Shown: one piece after another, positions 9,620 to 20,994 of the stretch | Numbering within the stretch: position 1 is the stretch's first letter | Layout of the letters: each line of letters opens with the position of its first letter | NCBI GenBank assembly: GCA_963922205.1 | Contig: CAWUHX010000281.1 | Span: forward strand, 310,001-374,000 | Source of the DNA: Romanomermis culicivorax | Taxonomy: Eukaryota > Nematoda > Enoplea > Mermithida > Mermithidae | DNA: 64,000 nucleotides | Direction: 5' to 3' | The notes under the pieces: model-generated | The model's input: the letters and a program-made list of their open reading frames with translations, nothing else | The model's database searches: none | What the model was told of the DNA's origin: nothing | Position numbers and translations under genes: made by a program

Positions 9620-10849
9620 ATGACCAACTCGATTTTCGCCATCTTTCTGGCCATCCTGAGCTTGATGATAATGCAATCAGCTGGTCAACGTTGCGAGATG
9701 TTAGACTCATGGAAGACGATGGAAGGCACGGTCGCCTTCACCGGTAAAGTGACATCCAATGGTCGACCAAAGAGTGGCGTCTACGTTACGTTGCAATTGG
9801 GCACTGATCTCCAATTTGGAGGTATGTCATTCCTTTCCCTACACTCTGCCAGCAACTGCACCATCTGCCTAGAGTGCCCACCACAAAAATTCATGTATGG
9901 ATCCACCGCCAAGATGAACATCTGATGGATGAAATCAGAAGAAAATGCACATTTTTCCCCACTTTAAATAGAAATAGGTCTTTTATTTTTTTCATCAGTC
10001 TCAAATCTTGGAACCTTACCATTTTTTGTGTTTGAAAATAAGTCGAGGACTGACGAACTAGGGCAGGATTGGGATTCCAGGGTTTGTCCTTAATGTACAT
10101 ATTTCCCACGCCCATGCTTACCCGATTAACTTAATTAATAGTACTTAAACCCACCACTAATTACCCCTACCAATTAAGGAATGGTACTTCCTTAATTGTC
10201 TCCTGAATTACAATAAACACAAAAGGAAAGCTTTCTGCAATTTCACCTTACGTAACAAGAAACACTTACTTACAATCATGGCTGGGCGAGAAGATAGCAA
10301 ATTCACTCCCACGCACTAGGGAGAAAAGGAACAAAGATGGGCGTGCGGGGGAGCAGCGAGTACGATATAAAACTAATAGGAAAACGTACATTATAAAAAA
10401 TACAAAGAATAATGCACTCTGAGAGAGCCAGTGCACCCGTGCCAACCTGCACTACAGTAAGACGACTGTTGATGGTCCGCGTTGCTCACTCCTCTTGGTA
10501 CTTGCGGGCCTCATGCGTGGTTTGACAAAAATGATGAAATCGGCGGAAAAACACTACAACACTTTGTATTACAAATTTTTTAGCGATCTCGTGGTCCTCT
10601 ATCAGTGATGCCGTACAAACGAACGATAATGGCGACTACAATTTGCAAAAAGTGTTCACAAAAGCGAACAACTGTTGGGCGAATCGCAACTATCGCTTGC
10701 ATTTCGGCAAAACGGAATGTCAACCCTTCGAGCAGGCTGTAGTTCCGGCTGTCGGTGACATGAGTTGGGATTCAGCTGGAAATGCTCATTCTTCTGTGAA
10801 AATGAACCATAATGTACACCATGATGTTCAAATGTCTTGCAGCTATTGA
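9620..10849 (+). CDS. Secreted transthyretin-like family protein, two exons
   Basis: Exon 1 is 9620-9821 and exon 2 is 10584-10849, giving 155 residues. The donor is GGAG|GTATGT and the acceptor is a T-run ending TTTTTTAG|CG; the phase-1 junction keeps one frame through both exons. Residues 1-22 form a signal peptide (MTNSIFAIFLAILSLMIMQSAG). The mature part reads VAFTGKVTSNGRPKSGVYVTL, then after the splice QTNDNGDYNLQKVF and YRLHFGKTECQPF. This order (strand, N-G-x-P turn, D-N-G-x-Y turn, late Cys) matches the transthyretin-like beta-sandwich common in secreted nematode proteins. The tail is His/Met-rich. Function is unknown beyond extracellular. A carboxypeptidase-regulatory-like domain with the same fold is the alternative. 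The 762-bp intron hosts a dispersed repeat. Confidence 0.65.
10070..10561 (-). repeat. Dispersed repeat family H, copy 1, inside the transthyretin-like gene intron
   Basis: About 490 bases match 39181-39656 in the same orientation. Shared blocks are TTCCAG...GTCCTTAATG, CATGCTTACCCGATTAA, CACTACAGTAAGACG and a right end at CACTACAACA. Read on the minus strand both copies run TGTTGTAGTG...TACCA/TCCCA, which is LTR-like (TG..CA), but I find no clear target-site duplication. The family is unclassified and probably non-autonomous or a solo LTR. Confidence 0.65.
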
Positions 10850-11284
10850 TGGAGCTTATATTTCATTCTGCTTTTGCCTATTTTACACTATGTAGTTGGC
10901 CAATATATTAAAATTGACAATTGTATAGGTACATAACATAATAGTGCATGATATTAGAAAATGCATTTTATGTTGTTTCATATTTTTTGATGTAACCCTA
11001 AATGGTTGCAGTTTTAGGTTAAACATGCAGAGGGTTCCAACTTCCTTTATGCCCCTAACTACAGTATTCCACGAGTTTTTACCCAATTTCGTTAAATATA
11101 ACTAATCCTACTCTATTTCTCACGAGTCATTTTAACACAACATCTATAGCCTTATCTTTTGAATCTATCTAATTTTTATTTCTTCAAATGTGACATGAAA
11201 ACAAGTTAATGATGTTTTCATGAAAAACATCTTGCAAACTTATTTTTCTCCCTGCTGGAATTCGTTCCCAGGGTGCACCATTTT
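10850..11284. other. 3' flank of transthyretin-like gene, no other gene
   Basis: No canonical AATAAA lies just after the stop; an ATATTAAAA at about 10900 could serve as a weak variant. Beyond that the sequence is AT-rich and featureless. Confidence 0.3.
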
Positions 11285-11660
11285 TCCCATATTGCATATT
11301 TTTCAAATTTTTGCAAGTGCACATACCCATTTTCCCATAGCCGGAAGGGTAGGCTTTACAGGACTATACAGTCATACAAGTGCCCACCTTATATGAGAGG
11401 CGTTCTTTGGGTGCTTATTAACGCCTAGTGGAGGCCACATTCCACGGCCTGGAGTCTGCCTGACAAGCAGGACTCGTTTGGCTACCTACCTCATAATGGA
11501 ATAGGCCTGGCTCCTCATTAGCGGCACTGTCATCCACATGCTAACTGGGCTGAGTAGACCCTGGCAAGCAGCATTCCTCCAAGCATGCCTTCACAATTTA
11601 TTTATACCAGAGAGGATGAAAGGCTATCTGGTCCTTCGCCAGTCACCAGAAATTCAATTT
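11285..11660 (+). repeat. Dispersed repeat family G, copy 1
   Basis: This matches 42850-43205 in the same orientation at high identity. Shared blocks include TACCCATTTTCC, AGGCTTTACAGGACTATA, AAGTGCCCACCT, GCCTAGTGGAGGCCACATTCC, TGCTAACTGGGCTGAGTAGACC and GATGAAAGGCTGT. A short related piece (GTACCCATTTAGC...) occurs at 6960. No protein is encoded. It could be the 3' tail of a non-LTR element; class unknown. Confidence 0.7.
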
Positions 11661-11884
11661 TGAGGCTACACCTGGAATCAAGCCTGATACCTGATACTAT
11701 TAGTCAGAGGCAAATACCACTAGACCAAGATGGCGCTACTGCGTATTTGGATTATTTTGTTGTTCATCAGCTATTCCATATATTTAATCAGAATGATGGC
11801 TGCACCCTATTTTTCAAAAACTTATTTTCACTCCAAAACATTCCATATAATTTTCATTTCTAAAAAGTTAGCAACTTCATTGGT

Positions 11885-12080
11885 CGGAGGCATGCTGCTA
11901 CTTGCCAAAGGTCGTAGGTTCACGACCACCAAGCATTGGAGTTGTGTGCTACAAAATCGTAGCCTAGGGGAGCACCCTAATCTGGGTTCACCTCGTAGTG
12001 TGGTGGTCTAGTGGTGAGGACATCAGCCCGGAATGCTGGTAACCCAGGTTCGTCTCCTGGCTGCACCCTATTTTTCAAAA
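11885..12080 (+). repeat. tRNA-derived SINE-like element
   Basis: A tRNA-like head at about 12000-12065 contains an A-box-like GGTCTAGTGGTGAGG and a B-box-like GGTTCGTCTCC, followed by CTGCACCCTATTTTTCAAAAA. The last string also occurs at about 11800, upstream of the element, suggesting a long direct repeat or target duplication of roughly 20 bases. The cloverleaf is too degenerate for a working tRNA. Confidence 0.5.
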
Positions 12081-12112
12081 AAAAAATCTAAATTCATGTC
12101 AAATCTTGTGAT

Positions 12113-14296
12113 CTGGGCCTGGTTTCACCAGAAAACTCTGTATTTAAACTAGAATGTCACGAGTTATGAGTCCCATGTTAAGAGAGCTAGGAATGACCAT
12201 CTCACCAAAAAGCAGAATTTACCAGCAAGGAATTACGAGTCCAGGAGTGCTATGAGTGGCCCTTTCACCAAAAAATAAAGTTTATGAGTACAAGCCCATG
12301 AGTTGTGACTGCTACGAGCGACGGTTTTTCATAATTTACAACTGTTCATTTCCATCAAATGAGTAACCCATCACTATGATAAGGGAAGGACTGATAAATT
12401 TGACAAGATTTTCATGAACATAAAATGGATCCGAAGGATATGTAACTGCACATTTTTTGTCATTTGCTCTCTTTTGTCAACATAACAAAGAAACAATAAT
12501 TTGGATACATTTTCGAAATTACCGCATTTTGGGCGAAAAACAAGAATTTTTGACATTTTCCTCAAAAACCCCCGAAAAATTTGTTTTAATGAGAAACCAA
12601 TATGTGCATAGGGTTGCCCTTGCAAAATAAGCCTCCCTCCTCTGCCACCCCCTCGGATAAAAACCAAGGGCATCCTGCGCCAGCAAGCCATGACCTCATG
12701 AATCTACTTTGAAGGGTTCCCATATATAATATGTAAAGGCGTGAAGTTACGCCCTTGATTAACTAGTTTTAGAAATGTGCCACCCATCTTGATTTTTTTC
12801 AAGATGACAATTTTTTTCAAGATGTTATTATATTTATTCGAGATGCCATCAAGCCACCTCGATTTTTTCCACGATTATCTTGAGAAAAATGCGATGCATT
12901 TCAAGAAATTGCGATGCACTTGAAAAAAAGTCAAACATTGGAAAAAAGTCGCATCTTGATTCTTTTGCGACACATCTTGAAACTTCCGCGAAGCATCTTG
13001 AAACTTTTGCGATACATCTTTAAAAAGATGTTGTGCATCATGTTCGAAGGTAACGATTTTTTCATGTTTTAACAAATTTTTTCAAGTAGTAACATTTTTT
13101 TTCAAGTATTAACAAGTTTTTTCAAGCGGCCATTCTTTCATTCCATACAAATGACTAACAGAAATGAACTATCTGCAAAGCTCTAGAAATCTTTTGCATT
13201 TTTTAAATGATTTTTTGTTAAAATTAACCTGTCTTTACAACAAATTTAGATACCTTCTGTAAAATTGACGAATTTTCAAAAGAGTGATGAAACTGATTTT
13301 CTGTAGAGATTAAAATAATTTACGAAATTTTTATCTAACAAATTTTTACAAAAATTGAGAAAATTTCTCCAAGGTTTTGTTGTGGGGCGACTTGACGTAT
13401 TTGTAAAGCTCGTGTCATTTTCGAGTAAAGATCGGCAAGTTAAGAAAAGGAAGATCCGGATGAGACCCCCGGAGAGGCATGGCTACGATGTGAAGAAATT
13501 GTGAAAATGTTTTTCAGTTGAGATCGTTTGTACTGTAGCCAGGCGGTTGTGTCTTAGTTTTTGTGGAGATGTTTGGAGTTTGAGGCTGCGATTTTGTACA
13601 TTAATAAATTGTGTTTAAAGTGTGTGGTATAGAAAAAGTCAAACTATTTGGAAAATAGTTTGAGTAATCGGGTGAAACTCCTAACAGGTTAAGACAGTAC
13701 AGTCCAATTTACAGCATCCGAAAACCTTTGACGACCTGAGCGAAGATCCCAGGATAATTTGACATAGCGCTCTCTACGAGCCCGTCAATCTTCTGCGTAA
13801 GATTATTGTTGCGTTAATTTCATCTAACACTCTGAGTGTTCAGTTTCTAGCATACCGCTTGCTCTTCTACGTTCCATACATCTCATCTAAAAATGTGGGA
13901 TAACTCGTCAAGCTACGCAGCTTAATTTATTCGTCTATTCTTATTTTCCCGCACGACATAATTTGGTGACCGCACCAGGGTTGAAATTTTAGAGTAACAG
14001 AAATTAATAATTTCCAGAACAAGTTTCGCAATCCCATTGCACCATCCGATTATAAAAACATTATGAATTCCCATATAACCAGTGCCAAAAAACGCCCATA
14101 AAATGCTCATTTTACGAGTCCCATGAAAAACATGGTGAAACACTCTTACTATGGACTCGTAACTCAAAGCACATCACATGTAGCTTGCAGTCCATCACTG
14201 GTAGGTTGTAGCTCGTCACTCGTACTCATTTACTCCTAGAATTTGACACTCGTAGTACTCGTAAAACCCGTAACATTGTGGTGAAACTGGGCCCTG
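12113..14296. repeat. 2.2-kb non-autonomous DNA element with terminal inverted repeats
   Basis: The left end reads CTGGGCCTGGTTTCACC and the right end is its imperfect reverse complement (GGTGAAACTGGGCCCTG). The inversion continues inwards: both ends are rich in ACGAGT or ACTCGT words over about 200 bases (12140-12320 and 14110-14280), with GAGTCCCATG shared. The interior has stretches of TTTTTTCAAGATG-type short repeats (12790-13130). No transposase is visible. A target-site duplication is not clear. The GGGCCC-type TIR resembles ends seen in animal MITE families; superfamily not assigned. Confidence 0.55.
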
Positions 14297-14886
14297 GAGT
14301 GGGTGACATTGCCTTGAAACTTGATGTCTTCAATTATTCAAGAATTAAACATAAGGTATAAGCATGTTTTCAAATGCTTCAGAAAAAATTGAATTTGAAA
14401 AAACTGGCTATACAATAGGTCACTCCGTAACCAACAGGGACTTGTTGGGAACCCTCTTGCAGCCTATATCATGATCCGGAGGTCCAAATGCAAATCAGCA
14501 ATGGGCGTCCAGCCGACAGAAACAAATAGGTATGGCAATGCAGTGTCAATGGAAGAAGAAAAAATTTTCAAAAAATCATTGTTATTTTTAATGAATTTTT
14601 GGCCATATGCTTGTGTCTACGGTGAATATTCAAGGCCACTTTGACTAACTGATTAACAAAAATTTAAGGATATATCTACGTTTTTTGTAGTATTTCATAG
14701 TTTTAATTTATAAGCATATTTTGGTCTTGGTTAGTAGTTAACTCTATGCACAGGCATTGATATCTTGCTGACGTCAGATTGAAGATATGCCATGTAGGGT
14801 CTCTGATTTCTGATAATATCCAGTTCACACAGATTTTCCTCATACAACATCCACCATAGGATTGATGTTTCAGCCAATCCAAATGT
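14297..14886. other. No gene recognised
   Basis: AT-rich sequence. The last 30 bases (GGATTGATGTTTCAGCCAATCC at 14861) belong to repeat family F, which recurs at 15265 and 18303. Confidence 0.3.
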
Positions 14887-15168
14887 TGTATGGGTCAGTA
14901 GTTTGTCCTATATCTATCTGGCGGCCCACACATTCATTATAGAGGAGGTATCCGTTACACTGGCCGATGAAAACGAAAATGAAAGAGGTGAGCGAATATT
15001 TGGCCGAAGGCCTAACTATCTATATACAAAATATGACACAAACATGAATTTACATACATAGGTCCATACTGAACGAAAAATAACCCACAAAAATGTGGCA
15101 AAAATCACATGCCCAAAAACTGCAGCAGCATGATGCGCACGTGCAAACACATTACCATGGCGACCAAA
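14887..15168 (+). repeat. Dispersed repeat family D, copy 1
   Basis: This begins TGTTGTATGGGTCAG, contains GGCCCACACATTC and GGCCGAAGGCCTAACTAT (a palindromic GGCCnnnGGCC box next to a TATA-like TATCTATA), and ends at GTGCAAACACA. Related copies are at 48297-49423 (split by an insertion) and in pieces at 40278-40355 and 41640-41865. The TG...CA ends suggest an LTR, but I find no target duplication. Confidence 0.6.
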
Positions 15169-15425
15169 CCTACAGGACGTTGGCCAGTAATGGGACAGCT
15201 CCAGCAATGCCCAGGAAGCCTTTCAACCCTGTATGGTAACTCACAACATATGGCCCACAGGATTGATGTTTCAGCCAATCCATGGGTTCGCAAGCCATCC
15301 ATATTTTGTGAGTCCTGGTCGGGATGGTCACATCATCCCACCATTGGCATTGGTGGGACAGCTGCAGTGCCACCCAAGAAGCCCGTCAACATATCGGCCA
15401 GTCTATGGGGTGCACTTTGTTAAGG
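15169..15425 (+). repeat. Dispersed repeat family F, copy 1
   Basis: Contains GGATTGATGTTTCAGCCAATCC followed by GTGAGTCCTGGTCGGGATGGTCACA, GGTGGGACAGCTGCAGTG and CCACCCAAGAAGCCC. The same order recurs at 18295-18460 and 19155-19255, in reverse at 43425-43560, and as a fragment at 46595-46680. Several short frames cross it but none is conserved between copies. Unclassified. Confidence 0.6.
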
Positions 15426-16245
15426 CCTGTCTAGACTTCAGTTTTTTGTCTGGTCAGCACAAGGACTGTTGCACTAGGTCGGATGCCTAGTCAGGGAGAT
15501 GTTCGGAGTAATACAACCCAACTAAAGTTCTTTCTCTAATCCTGAAGAAAGACCTGCACAAAAGAGTTATGTGAATGTTACATAATCACTTTTCACTGTG
15601 AGCCTTCTTTACCCAGAAATTTGCATAAAAGTTTTTTTAAAATGAAAACTTTATCTTTGGTACAACTATAGTTCATTCTTTTCTAAATATCTTTAGGTGG
15701 CAAATAATCGGCTTACAGTCCTAATTGCGACAAGCAATTTGCAGAGTAGATGTCTGCATTCTATAGAGGTTTATTATTTCTATGAGAATCTATTTTACAT
15801 TAGAAAGCTCATTCAGAAAAAGTGGACTATAATTATATTTCATCAAACTATAGCTTTTTTTTCATGGCAATTCCTAAGAAGAATAAATTTCTGGAGATGA
15901 AGCTTTATTTCACATTTTCGGGTATTCTGCTGAACGATATGGCACATAGAGAGAGGAATTTTGGAGCATAATTTTCTAACAATTTTTTTTATTGAAAAAA
16001 GACTGCAAAATCTTTGTGTAGACGATGTTTTAACCATTGTCATTCTTCAATTCAAAAACTTTGTAAAAAATAATGTAAATAATATCAAGAGCTTTCTTGT
16101 TAGGATGCATACAGAATTCAGTTGTGCATGTCATCTGGAACCTGTAGACTTGATGCCTCATGTCCAAGTCATGTGCCTATAACTGGATTTTCCAACTGAT
16201 GCTGAGGCAGTCGCAGCCATAGATGCACGAGGAGGGTTTCGGAGG

Positions 16246-16302
16246 AATTTGACCCCAGCAGATTCTTGCTGATCCCCAGCAAGAATCTGCTGGGGTCAAA
16301 TT
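16246..16302. repeat. Perfect hairpin, 26-bp arms and 5-nt loop
   Basis: Bases 16246-16271 and 16277-16302 are exact reverse complements; the loop is ATCCC. The stem contains CCCCAGCAGATTCTTGCTG on its left arm. An uninterrupted stem of this length is either a recent inverted duplication or a structured RNA or cruciform site. Nothing nearby identifies a host transcript. Confidence 0.9.
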
Positions 16303-16354
16303 GGACCAAGGAAAATGAGAAAGATCAATTTGGACCAAGGAAAATGAGAAAGAA
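16297..16354 (+). repeat. 29-bp tandem duplication abutting the hairpin
   Basis: Two near-identical 29-base units (core TTGGACCAAGGAAAATGAGA) lie end to end, the first overlapping the right foot of the hairpin. Only one or two differences separate them, so the duplication is young. Confidence 0.85.
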
Positions 16355-17962
16355 AGGAAAGAAAGTCGTCATAAAAATGGAAATGATGCTGTAGTTTAAC
16401 AATTTTTTCTGAAGAAAGTATACTTGGTTCCCATTAAAACTCCAAAAACTGCTGTCTAAGAAAATTTTTTCACATAGCTAGCTAATTTAATTGCAAGAAT
16501 ATGCTGTTTGGATGTTAGAAGACCTCTCTTTTTATTATCACGAACGAAAAAACATTTTGTATTCCACCCCCCCCGTCCTGGCTGACCCCCAGCAGAATTT
16601 CTATGCTGTGCATGTATGGTTGCAACAGGTGAGGTGGGGTTGCACAGTTGATGACAGAGCACCTATCACACAGTCTGTGAGAACCATTAAATTGTCAGTA
16701 TACCTGGGCCCTGTACCAGTCTCGGCAGTGGAGGAGGAAGCCTGCGATTATGGCTTCAGTTATCCCTGAGAGAATGATGATGCCCAAATCATGGAGTCAT
16801 GCATTTTTGTCTAAAAACTGTAGACATGATGTTTCAGGTTTAAGACCAGACCTGGATTGTTTCAATGGTCACTGCAGCACTCGCAGCAGGCGATGCTGGA
16901 CTGTGCAGCCATGCTAGAGCTAGTGTTGCCAACTGCAGGGTTTTGCCCTGAAATTGGACGTTTTAGGGGTTGAAGTTTTTTCTAGGTTTTTTATAGGTCA
17001 AGGTTGGTAACACTGTCTAAGGCAGCTGCCACTTAATAAGTGGGAACCATTGCCCGTGAATGTGCCATAAGATTCCATGCCTGCTCTAGCAGGATAGGCG
17101 ATATTGCGATGAGCCATCAAGCTTTCATAGGAGGAGAATGTGATAATGCACAAAAGATAGTCATGCAGTTTCCTCTGAAATCTGCAGACATGATGTCACA
17201 AGTCCAGATTTAAACGTTTGCAATGGGCATCGCTGCACTCGCAAGGGCTGATGCAGGTCCACACAGTCAATAATAGAGCAGATACCACACAGTGTGCGAG
17301 AACCGTTACATGCTGACCATACCAGGAGGCTCATTCCCTGCCTAAGTAGTAGTAGGGATGTTATGACGGATGCATCCCTCTCCGCTAGGAGGATGCATGA
17401 AAATGGGAGTCAAGCATTTTCTGGCGCCTGTAGACATAATGTTTTACTTGCAGGTCACACGCCTAAACCAAGATTTGTGTGAATGGTACTGCTGCAGTCA
17501 CAATGGGCGATTCATGGATGTGCCACTCAGCATGCAAAAAAACTTATGCATGTGGGTCGTTTTGGAATAATGTATTAGTTAGCCCTGATTAGCTGTGAAC
17601 CACTGAACCACTGTGCTTTCGGATTGACGCATGTGGACCACGGTTTTGTTCCTGATGGTGCATTCATAAAATCACTCTCCTAAATCTATAAACTCAGTAT
17701 TTAAAAAACGAACCAGTTCTCATATATCTTTACTGCAAATGCAATGAGGATGTTTCAGTTGTGAAGTCTGGACTATGGAAATTCTTATGTGATCAGATCT
17801 ATTGGTATGTAACTCTTTTGTGTTTCTGTTTTATAAGAGATCATTATTCTTTAGCCTTGATTGATTATCGTGCTAAAAAACCAATTCGAATGAATAAAAG
17901 TTTATGATCACACATAAAAAACAGGTGAATCTCACAATCAAATAGAAAAATTCAAATAAAAA

Positions 17963-18234
17963 TTAGGAACTATTCTGCATCCGGGCCCTTATTATTGCGT
18001 CTATGCCACCACCGCTGCCTCCACCGTAAGCTTGTGTATCGGAATTTGGGATCTGCTGAGCAGGTTGAACAACATTGCTGCCACTGCTACTCGGATCGGG
18101 TCTGCTGGGTGCTACATTGTTACTGCTAATGGGTGGTGGTGGTGGAGGATCGCCATTGCCACCGCCAGATTTGAGACGTATCAGGGCGTCGGTGAGGCCA
18201 TCAGCACTATGATTTATGGGTACACCAGGTCGAC
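17963..18234 (-). CDS. Terminal exon of an unidentified gene (Gly/Pro/Ser-rich tail)
   Basis: On the minus strand a nematode-like acceptor (TATATATTTGCACAG) ends at 18235 and opens a 90-codon frame to a TAA at 17963. The peptide starts GRPGVPINHSADGLTDALIRL, then has a Gly-rich turn, a run of six Pro, Ser/Asn-rich linker, YGGGSGGG and IDAIIRARMQNSS. Low-complexity linkers around two short amphipathic pieces (DALIRL and DAIIRAR) suggest a scaffold or actin-type regulator tail, but that is a guess. Upstream exons on the minus strand were not identified. A chance frame is possible; the acceptor and the amino-acid bias favour a real exon. Confidence 0.4.
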
Positions 18235-18294
18235 CTGTGCAAATATATAACAAAATTGATTAAGGATAGAGCAATGCAGATTTGAGTATGCAAT

Positions 18295-18460
18295 CCACCC
18301 CTAGGATTGATGTTTCACCCAGTCAATTGGTTCCAAACCTTGTCATTTTTGTTGAGCCCTGGTTGAAATAGTTGCACATAACCCAACATCAGCCAGTTGT
18401 TGATCAGCTCTAGCACTAACCAGGAAGCCCATCAACCTTGGTGACTGTTCCAGGGGCTCC
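18295..18460 (+). repeat. Dispersed repeat family F, copy 2
   Basis: GGATTGATGTTTCACCCAGTC is followed by TTTTTGTTGAGCCCTGGTTG and CCAGGAAGCCCATCAACC, in the same order as the copy at 15169-15425 but with a diverged middle. Confidence 0.55.
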
Positions 18461-18764
18461 CAGTTGCTCCGAGAGATAGAGGGATGTTGTATGGTTGCAT
18501 ACAGTTTCCATCCATAGATGTCTCATGCAGTCCGCAGGTTTCGAACTGACCATTTTTGTTGAGCCATGGCTATGATGGTCACACCTAAATCAACATAGGC
18601 CAACAGTAGAATATATCCAGGATCACAAAACTGTTGACCAAACTTAGATGCTATCAGCTGTTCCAATTGAATGTTCCCTTACATGTTCCACATATAGGAC
18701 CGACATTTCAACCAGTTTGTGTGTTGTAGAGGTTCATCTAGCTGTTAATTATGTGACATGCCCT

Positions 18765-18890
18765 GCACTCACTACCACCACTACAACCACAATTTCTGGA
18801 CCATCCGTATGGCTCAGTTAGCACAGTTGGATGCATCTGTCTCGTACGAAAATGATCGAGGGTTTGAGCTCCTCATGGATAATTATTTTT
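18765..18890 (+). repeat. tRNA-derived SINE, copy
   Basis: The family head CACTACCACCACTACAACC then AATTTCTGGACCAT is followed by a tRNA-like part with A-box TGGCTCAGTTAGCAC and B-box-like GGGTTTGAGCTCC. The same head plus tRNA-like layout recurs at 42215 (plus) and at 20995, 22795 and 43920 (minus). Confidence 0.65.
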
Positions 18891-18934
18891 TGATGCGCCA
18901 GCTATGTGAATTTGGGCATACAACATTGGTGACC

Positions 18935-19100
18935 ATACCAGGGGCCCTTTCACCTCAGAGGGAGGAGGGGAGTTGTTGTGGCGCATCTGGTTGTTCGTCC
19001 TGCAGTCACCACCACCACTAGAACTACATTTAGTGCAGTTCGATAGCACATATGCCTTGTTCGCTGATGGTCGAGGTATCAAGCCCCTCACTGCCCGCTA
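18935..19100 (+). repeat. tRNA-derived SINE, second adjacent copy
   Basis: Starts at ACCATACCAGGGGCCCTTTC, continues through GTGGCGCATCTGG and CACCACCACCACTAGAAC, then a decayed tRNA-like part (TTAGTGCAGTTCGATAGCAC ... GGTATCAAGCCCC). It shares its upstream block with the 42215 and 20995 copies, showing that the family unit is about 200 bases. Confidence 0.6.
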
Positions 19101-19154
19101 TTTTTCGGATGCATCAGCCATGCGGATTTGGGCAAAGAATACGGGGTTTCCAAA

Positions 19155-19255
19155 GTTGGTCTTTTTTGTTGAGCCCTGGTCAGGATGGTCATAGCTATTC
19201 CGAGACTGGCCATCAGCGGGACAGCTCTGGCGCCATACTTGAAGCTTTTCAATAG
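19155..19255 (+). repeat. Dispersed repeat family F, copy 3 (fragment)
   Basis: TTTTTGTTGAGCCCTGGTCAGGATGGTCATA, then GGGACAGCTCTGGCGCC, matches the core of the other F copies. Confidence 0.55.
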
Positions 19256-20990
19256 TGTGCTGGAAATGACAAGCAGACTAAGGAGTAATTGTTCCTCGAA
19301 GAACAGTTTGAGGTCTAACTATAGCAGAGAAAAAATGAGCCTGTCCTGGACTCACTGGACTAATTCAAAACATCTTTGAGGGAAAAAAAGCGCTGTTAAG
19401 GTCGCCAATCACATTAGGCTGAGCCATGCAGGTAGTTTGTTAACTGTGGTTCCATGATCGTTGGAATATAGGTTGGGCTGGCTTTACAATGAACACTGGA
19501 TGCACAGACAGAACACAAACAGTTCTCTGCCTTGAACAATGTAGGAGACATGACTGTTTGAACAAAAAGTGCAGCAGGACATACAGTACTCCTTTAGTGC
19601 TCCAACTCAATCTTCTGAATCCAGGGCAGTCCTGTTAACAATGCTAATGTGAACCTTTGGAAAAGTATCTTTCTTATCTTTTATGCATCGATGTTGCAGA
19701 TCAATTTTTAGTCAAAACTGTTGACAATTCTTGCATCATGATGCAAATTCTCTAATGATCTTGATCTCCATCAAGGTTGAATTCGCCAAAAACTTCTGTC
19801 TGTGCATCCATAATTTCAAAAAATGGTAACTTGATCAGCAGTCAATGCATCAATTTTTGTACTTCAAAAGTTTTCACAATAGTCTATTAAGAAGCACGCT
19901 AATGAAAGTATTTTGTAGCTTACTGTTGGATGCATGGAATTAACCAGAACCAGTTACTATTTAAAAAAAATTGACTCATGAAAGATCAACCCTAGAATCT
20001 TACACCCTGGAATATATTGAAATCATAATACCATGTACTGTAAAATTACAGTAATCCTCTGGGATAATATAATCACCGGCATACAAATGTGCATACCTTC
20101 AGCGACTGCTAACCACAATGGTAATATGCAAAGTAATAAGTGTTTCATTGGTATTAGATTTAATTGAACAAAATGGAGTAATTAACCTTCAGTAATGAAA
20201 GGTAATTATACATTATCCTAGAAAACGCCTACAGTAACACATCCGGGATCCGTTTGCTCTTCTATCGTCGAATAACAGGTGACATTTTTTTGCATCCACG
20301 TCTCTATGATAGCATATCCAGTTTTTAGGGCAATCAATCAAAATTTGGTCAAGAAAAGTTTTGTTGAAATTAGGCATATGATTAGTTTTTCATGAAAACA
20401 ACGTCAAGTTTTCAACAAACTCAATGACATCATAAGGCCAGTTTACTTTGATTTCAAGTGCCACATCAAGTTGGAGAAATAATCAGTATTTCTGAAAACG
20501 AATTGTAAAAAAGATAAATCAAAATTCTCTGAAACGTGCTTTATCAGATGATGCGCAGGTTTTAAAGAAAATCACATTTAATTTGATCAAGGCAGAATTC
20601 TCATGTAGGAACTCAGATGTGAGATTCTTAACACAATGTTAAGTGACAAGGGTGCGCAACAGGTCTAGTCAATGGAGTGATAAGACAATGCTAAAACTTT
20701 ATGTGGTTAAGCATCTGATCAACTCTGAATGCCATTTGATGGATTTCTTGCAATGATTTGGGGAATGGAAAGGATATGATGATTTTCAAAAGTTACTGGA
20801 TTCACACAAGGAACTCATGACTTTTATGAAGCAGAGTGGAAGCATGAGATTTCTATTGGTCATGCACATCAGGTGTTAAAGTCTGATTTATGATTTCGTT
20901 TTTGGTTCTCATGAAATCAATTGTACAAGAAACAGAATAGTAAACTATTCATGCTCAAATATGTTTGTCAAATGCCCAACTCCATATGGA
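19256..20990. other. No gene or repeat recognised
   Basis: AT-rich single-copy-looking sequence. No long frame, no splice-consistent exon chain and no internal repeat that I could support. Confidence 0.3.
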
Positions 20991-20994
20991 CAGC

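Larger units (their letters stand above)
15426..17962. other. No gene recognised apart from the hairpin and duplication listed separately
   Basis: Sequence at 15430-15560 resembles the 5340-5520 block (CTGAAGAAAGACCTGCACAA). The rest holds scattered CACACAGTnTGTGAGAACC and GCAnTCGCAG words (16660-17300) that repeat loosely, suggesting an old tandem or dispersed repeat. No splice-consistent coding series was found. Confidence 0.3.

Noticed and set aside
12000-12070. Possible functional tRNA gene
   Set aside because: Box A and B are recognisable, but the acceptor and anticodon stems do not pair and the base before the anticodon is not T; better explained as a SINE.
15105-15423. Overlapping 65-105 codon frames on both strands
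   Set aside because: They lie in repeat families D and F, are not conserved among copies, and occur on both strands at once.
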